DNA of 64,000 bases, from the NCBI RefSeq assembly GCF_045762675.1, contig NZ_JBJDLK010000001.1, positions 372,001-436,000 on the forward strand. The letters are read 5' to 3'. Numbering within the stretch: the stretch's first letter is position 1; every line of letters starts with the position of its first letter. The notes under the pieces are model-generated. The model saw only the letters and a list, made by a program, of their open reading frames with translations, was not told the origin of the DNA and did not search any database. The stretch comes from Elizabethkingia meningoseptica_A. GTDB taxonomy: Bacteria; Bacteroidota; Bacteroidia; Flavobacteriales; Weeksellaceae. Below, piece after piece: positions 61,597 through 64,000 of the stretch. Position numbers and translations under genes: made by a program.

Positions 61597-61845
61597 TTAA
61601 TTGGCAAGTTCTTCTTCAAATGCTTTTCCTCCAATCGTTCCAGCCTTATATCCTGTATAGATATTTCCTGTAGACGGTGATAAGCAATCGCTATTGCTTG
61701 CTGCAACGCACTTTGTTCCTGCAGCCATTAATGCATTAGCACGAAGACTTTCAAGAGACGAATCTTTAACTGATAAAGTGAATGCTGCACCTGTTGCTAA
61801 AACAGCAGCACCTGAAAAAAGAATTGTTGAAATTTTTGCTTTCAT
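61597..61845 (-). CDS. NVEALA-like precursor peptide B, 82 aa
   Basis: The leader KAKISTILFSGAAVLATGAAFTL is followed by SVKDSSLESLRANA (25-38) and a mature part LMAAGTKCVAASNSDCL... with two Cys (46, 54) and an acidic tail FEEELAN. The leader is typical in length, but the Ala-x-Ala (ANA) site is about 15 residues past the hydrophobic core, further than for a normal signal peptide. First gene after the regulator. Its own stem-loop downstream suggests it is the most expressed product. Confidence 0.78.
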   Translation of the reverse strand: MKAKISTILFSGAAVLATGAAFTLSVKDSSLESLRANALMAAGTKCVAASNSDCLSPSTGNIYTGYKAGTIGGKAFEEELAN

Positions 61846-61940
61846 AAGATTAATATTTAATGATTAAAAATTAATGAACAGCATTAATTATTTCCCTCTC
61901 TTGTATTGGCCACTACAAAAACAGAAAAATAAATTGTTTG

Positions 61941-61962
61941 CTTTTCGAAACAAACATAGATG
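61941..61962 (-). promoter_or_regulatory. Hairpin and -7-like box upstream of peptide B
   Basis: Minus-strand TATGTTTG (61958-61951) matches TAnnTTTG. The same bases begin a 9-bp stem TGTTTG...CAAACA. Just before it is AAAAATCTCATCTA, found again upstream of the regulator gene. Confidence 0.4.
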
Positions 61963-61970
61963 AGATTTTT
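61957..61970. repeat. Shared 14-bp motif, copy 1
   Basis: TAGATGAGATTTTT (plus strand), identical to 63947-63960. In each case an inverted repeat follows on the minus strand. Candidate regulator-binding site. Confidence 0.55.
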
Positions 61971-61993
61971 TTAGAAAGAAAGAATTTATTTTA

Positions 61994-62029
61994 TAGATTC
62001 AAGAATTTAGATCTAAATTCTTGAATCTA
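61994..62029. repeat. 36-bp perfect palindrome
   Basis: 18-bp arms with no loop (TAGATTCAAGAATTTAGA and its complement), 36 bases past the regulator stop codon and about 150 before peptide B. It may end the regulator transcript or serve as an operator; it has no T-tract on the minus strand. Confidence 0.8.
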
Positions 62030-62064
62030 ATAAACAAAATAGTGAATGGTTTAAATTAAAATTG

Positions 62065-63792
62065 CTAAACTAAATCTTTCATTTTTTCAATTTCTTTTAA
62101 ATAAATACTAACGGGAGTTCCTGTTCTTTTTTTGAATGCCATGGCAAAAGCCTGTTCATTATTATACCCTAACCCCTCTGCAATAAAAGGTATTTTATAG
62201 GAACGAAACCTTTTATCATTTGCCAATCTTCTTATTGCATAATCTATACGTAAATCATTCAAATAAGTCGCAAAATTTTTTCCTTTGTAAATATTTATAA
62301 CTTCGGATAAATATCGCGAATTAGTTCTTATTTGTTTTGCTAAACTACTCAGGGTTATGCCTTTTTGAAGGAAAAGTTCATTTGTTTCAAAAGCATTTAA
62401 TTCTTCTAATATTTCTTGAGCAATATCTTCAGAAGTAACTCTAATTACTTTATCCTCAATGTCATTAGGTTGTATGGAAGTGGAAGAGTTGTTCAGAACA
62501 CTATCTTTATTTCTCTCAATTTTAGGTTTCTCATAAACTGATTGAAGTAATTCCTGGGCTATTTTGCGATATTTCTTTTCTGATTTTTTTGATCGATAAA
62601 ATAGATAAATCACAAATAAAAGAAGAAGTATCAAGACTCCAATCAACAGGTAATAAACTTTCTTTCTATTTTTTAAATTAGAAATAATATTTTCTTTTTC
62701 CTTAATAAGATTAGGAACATCGTATTGTTTAGGAAGTTCTTTTGCTATATATCTAAACTGGGAATCCAGTTTTTCATGTACTTTTAAAAAACTATCAATA
62801 TAATAAAGTTGCTTTTCTTTATCATTCTTTTCTTTAAAATATTGTATAAGATATGAATATATTTCCCGAAGCTCAGGAAAAGTATTATTTGTCTTTTGAA
62901 AAATAGAATCTATGGCTATAAAACTTTCCACTGCTTTTTCTTTTTGTCCCAGACCAGCATAGGACTTTCCTAAATATAATGTAGCATAACTTATACTTAA
63001 AGCATTTGCTTGTGCCTTAATTAAATATTCTTTGCATTTACTTAAGTTAATGATAGCTTCTTGATATTTCTTTTGTTTTAGCTGATATAACCCTAATAAA
63101 GACAAATATTCATTATAACGATATATATTATCCTTAGTTTTGGAGGTCATCAAGCCTTCATTTATAAATACTTGGGCAGAGTCCATTTTTTCAAGATCTA
63201 AGTATGTACTCGTGAGATTTAGATGAATGTCACTCAATTCACTTTCACTAAGATATGGAGCATTAAATAAATAATGTCTTAACTTCTTTGCTGCTTCACT
63301 GTGTTTACCAATATAATTATTCAAATATGCAATACTTATGTCTGCAAAGGCTATTTGTCGTTTATTCCCCTTTTCTTTTGCATATTTTAATCCTAATATA
63401 TAATTGTCTAAAGCTTCTTTTCCATGATCAAATCTAAAAAATAAATTACCCTTAAGTAAGTAAACACGTGCTGGATAAGTATTTTTCTTTGAGAGTCTTG
63501 TTATAGATTGTAAGCTATCCAGATATTTTAAAGCTTTTGGTAAAGTTTCGTTAAAATGCATCAAAACATAACCTTCCTCAATTTTGTCAATATTTTTTTC
63601 TGTTTTTGCTTTTTGAAGATAGTATTGAGCAATTAATTGAGCTTCTTTTATTTTATCAATCTGATCAAAACCATAAAACTTAGCTTCTAAATCTAAATAT
63701 GAATATTTACTTAAGGAATCGAGCGGACTACTTTGCGAAGATAGTAAACGGGCATAGGATAAAATAAACAGAAAAATAAATATACTTCTCAT
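62065..63792 (-). CDS. Membrane TPR sensor with AraC-type DNA-binding domain
   Basis: 575 residues. Signal peptide (about 1-20), then TPR-type helical repeats to about 350 (DNYILGLKYAKEKGNKRQIA, ALSISYATLYLGKSYAGLGQKEKAVESF). A single membrane helix follows near 377-398 (VYYLLIGVLILLLLFVIYLFY), and a cytoplasmic C-terminal AraC HTH domain (LSSLAKQIRTNSRYLSEVIN, GLGYNNEQAFAMAFKKRTG). The layout suits a one-protein sensor that reads an envelope signal and acts on promoters nearby. It is the likely regulator of the peptide cassette, with a 219-base gap to peptide B. Confidence 0.88.
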   Translation of the reverse strand: MRSIFIFLFILSYARLLSSQSSPLDSLSKYSYLDLEAKFYGFDQIDKIKEAQLIAQYYLQKAKTEKNIDKIEEGYVLMHFNETLPKALKYLDSLQSITRLSKKNTYPARVYLLKGNLFFRFDHGKEALDNYILGLKYAKEKGNKRQIAFADISIAYLNNYIGKHSEAAKKLRHYLFNAPYLSESELSDIHLNLTSTYLDLEKMDSAQVFINEGLMTSKTKDNIYRYNEYLSLLGLYQLKQKKYQEAIINLSKCKEYLIKAQANALSISYATLYLGKSYAGLGQKEKAVESFIAIDSIFQKTNNTFPELREIYSYLIQYFKEKNDKEKQLYYIDSFLKVHEKLDSQFRYIAKELPKQYDVPNLIKEKENIISNLKNRKKVYYLLIGVLILLLLFVIYLFYRSKKSEKKYRKIAQELLQSVYEKPKIERNKDSVLNNSSTSIQPNDIEDKVIRVTSEDIAQEILEELNAFETNELFLQKGITLSSLAKQIRTNSRYLSEVINIYKGKNFATYLNDLRIDYAIRRLANDKRFRSYKIPFIAEGLGYNNEQAFAMAFKKRTGTPVSIYLKEIEKMKDLV

Positions 63793-63912
63793 TGGTGTTT
63801 TTTAGTATAGTAAAAATATAATTTATATTCTATATAGCCATTAAGGCTCTATGCCATTTCTGTAATTTAGAAGTAGAATTATCTGTTAAACATATTGTTG
63901 AAAGCAAAAAAA

Positions 63913-63942
63913 TGATTTATAAATTCTTGAATTTATAAATCA
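63913..63942 (-). terminator. Terminator-like inverted repeat upstream of the regulator
   Basis: TGATTTATAAATTC/GAATTTATAAATCA, 14-bp arms with 2 bases between, followed on the minus strand by seven T residues. It is 121 bases before the regulator ATG, so it ends an upstream transcript or attenuates the regulator mRNA. Confidence 0.65.
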
Positions 63943-63946
63943 ACCG

Positions 63947-63960
63947 TAGATGAGATTTTT
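63947..63960. repeat. Shared 14-bp motif, copy 2
   Basis: TAGATGAGATTTTT, identical to 61957-61970, next to the inverted repeat at 63913-63942. Confidence 0.55.
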
Positions 63961-64000
63961 AAAAATTGTGTTTCATTTGTAGTAAATCTAATTTTTAAAT

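Overview
The window is chromosomal DNA from a flavobacterium of the Weeksellaceae, most likely Elizabethkingia. The evidence is: AT-rich DNA; promoters with the Bacteroidota -7 box TAnnTTTG instead of a TATAAT box; Bacteroidota-specific families (GLPGLI, GSCFA, DUF4861, DUF5683, NVEALA-like peptides); and a class A beta-lactamase resembling the CME enzymes of Elizabethkingia. The species call is inference from protein resemblance, without a database search.

Layout. 0-20 kb: the end of rny, an SMI1/KNR4-type protein, a GH18 chitinase, a UvrD/PcrA helicase, a three-gene operon of two class A beta-lactamases around a serine hydrolase, a secreted M28 peptidase, GH27 and GH36 alpha-galactosidases, a HipA-like kinase/DUF3037 pair and polA. 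20-26 kb: surface-glycan genes (GT-like protein, FkbM methyltransferase, flippase) and a GH88/DUF4861 uronide pair. 26-41 kb: the metNIQ methionine importer behind what looks like a Met leader-peptide attenuator, a secreted GDPD, hpt-adk-obgE, two DEAD-box helicases, tatD-GSCFA-isoprenyl synthase, Pit/DUF47 phosphate uptake and a TlpA-like protein. 41-56 kb: purA, tonB, parA-parB, DUF5683, dapB, lepB, WbqC, an S8 protease, an OmpA lipoprotein, a UbiA-type phosphoribosyltransferase with a HAD phosphatase, a cysteine desulfurase and trxA.

56-64 kb is accessory. Three tandem tRNA-Asp genes are followed by a run of 12-bp-period repeats and a tyrosine recombinase. Beyond that lies a visibly AT-richer block, all on the minus strand: a membrane TPR/AraC regulator, two small cysteine-containing NVEALA-like precursor peptides, a TolB-like lipoprotein, a CxxC thioredoxin-like lipoprotein, a dedicated type I signal peptidase and a GLPGLI protein. 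I read this as a peptide maturation and export cassette on a tRNA-Asp-integrated element. It is the best candidate for a poorly described system here.

The second strong signal is regulatory: a 32-codon ORF with a Met-Met-Cys-Phe-Ser-Met-Met run lies upstream of metN, followed by mutually exclusive antiterminator and terminator hairpins. Several intergenic regions also carry tandem repeats with a constant 7-bp period, including 11 perfect CATTTAT copies before polA.
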